This document shows, piece by piece, positions 63,721 through 64,000 of a DNA stretch of 64,000 nucleotides (its first letter is position 1; every line of letters starts with the position of its first letter). The stretch is from Streptomyces flavotricini (GTDB lineage: Bacteria; Actinomycetota; Actinomycetes; Streptomycetales; Streptomycetaceae), in the NCBI RefSeq assembly GCF_020639365.1, contig NZ_JAINUL010000001.1, forward strand, positions 3,642,661 to 3,706,660, read 5' to 3'. Made by a program: the position numbers and the translations under genes. The notes below the pieces were generated by a model. That model was not told where the DNA came from and did no database searches. It worked only from the letters and a program-made list of their open reading frames with translations.

Positions 63721-64000
63721 TCAGGCGTTGTCGGTCGTCTCTTCGTCGTACTCCCCATCTTCCTCGCCCAGGTCCCACTCCATCGACTCGGGGTCGTATT
63801 CGACGGGCTCGCTGCTCCAGGAGGCCTGCGCCAGCTCCACCCCGGGGATGTCCGCGACCAGGTCAGTGGGGTCGACGAGGTACGCGAGCGCCTCCGATTC
63901 GTCTTCCCGTACCGCCGATTCGGCGTGGCCGCGCTCCTCGTCCGGCATGAACTCGTCGGCTTGGATGTGCGCGAGCGCGGCGCTGGTGAGCGCCTCGGCG
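63721..64000 (-). CDS. C-terminal part of an acidic hypothetical protein (cut by window end)
   Basis: The frame is open to the window edge, so only the last 92 residues or so are seen: ALTSAALAHIQADEF, then MPDEERGHAESAVREDESEALAYLVDP, and a strongly acidic tail ending GEEDGEYDEETTDNA. An ATG at 63948 is in frame, but the frame continues upstream with good coding bias, so it need not be the start. The tail is probably disordered. No family recognised. It lies upstream of the L,D-transpeptidase gene on the same strand. Confidence 0.6.
   Translation of the reverse strand, partial: AEALTSAALAHIQADEFMPDEERGHAESAVREDESEALAYLVDPTDLVADIPGVELAQASWSSEPVEYDPESMEWDLGEEDGEYDEETTDNA

Overview
This window is chromosomal DNA from a high-GC actinomycete, almost certainly a Streptomyces. 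The reasons are very strong G/C bias at third codon positions, many GTG starts, 4-base ATGA/GTGA gene overlaps, starts that look leaderless, mycothiol metabolism (Mca), a DasR-type chitinase promoter and many secreted hydrolases. I see no rRNA, tRNA, CRISPR array, insertion sequence or prophage. Most genes look like stable Streptomyces chromosome.

Left part (1-14.6 kb): a secreted GDSL/SGNH hydrolase, an alpha/beta hydrolase, and a DUF1348 gene divergent from a TetR regulator with two palindromic operators between them. Then comes a Tad-type (type IVb, Flp) pilus locus read leftwards from about 14.57 to 3.58 kb: a zinc-ribbon protein, CpaB, CpaE/TadZ, two TadE-like pseudopilins, TadA ATPase, TadB, TadC, a histidine kinase, a LuxR-type response regulator, the Flp pilin, a TadE/G-like protein, a lipoprotein and an OmpA-domain protein. 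Most junctions overlap by 4 bases, so this is one or two transcription units with their own two-component system.

14.6-30.4 kb: a GH18 chitinase with a DasR-like operator in its promoter, a secreted M14 carboxypeptidase, a TPR protein, and a D-amino-acid catabolic group (RidA, IclR regulator, PLP-dependent D-amino-acid aldolase/dehydratase-like enzyme, N-acyl-D-amino-acid deacylase). After these lie YdcF-like, GNAT, deazaflavin-reductase-like and macro-domain proteins, an AlaA-type aminotransferase and small hypotheticals.

30.5-35.0 kb: a four-gene operon of an anchored solute-binding-like protein, a TelA-family protein, a lipoprotein fusing the same binding domain to a VWA domain, and a membrane/coiled-coil protein. 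This is the best candidate here for a poorly described system.

35.1-47.0 kb: GTP-dependent PEP carboxykinase, a hemolysin III/PAQR protein, and a leftward cell-surface glycan cluster (processive GT2, GT-C membrane glycosyltransferase, GT2-GtrA fusion, and a galactose-oxidase-like radical copper oxidase with a C-terminal excalibur motif), then a YyaL/DUF255 thioredoxin-like protein.

47.2-64 kb: a large STAND (NB-ARC/TPR) protein, a small membrane protein, Mca, a DUF4307 protein, GreA, a broken ABC-2 permease tail, a lipoprotein, threonine dehydratase, MarR regulator, a reduced sigma-like/membrane pair, cystathionine gamma-synthase, MsrA, a zinc alcohol dehydrogenase divergent from an XRE/MmyB-type regulator, an L,D-transpeptidase lipoprotein and the C-terminal part of an acidic protein cut by the window end. 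HlyIII, YyaL, the small membrane protein, Mca, DUF4307, GreA and MetB keep the order and strands I recall for Mycobacterium tuberculosis Rv1085c-Rv1079, with other genes inserted between them.
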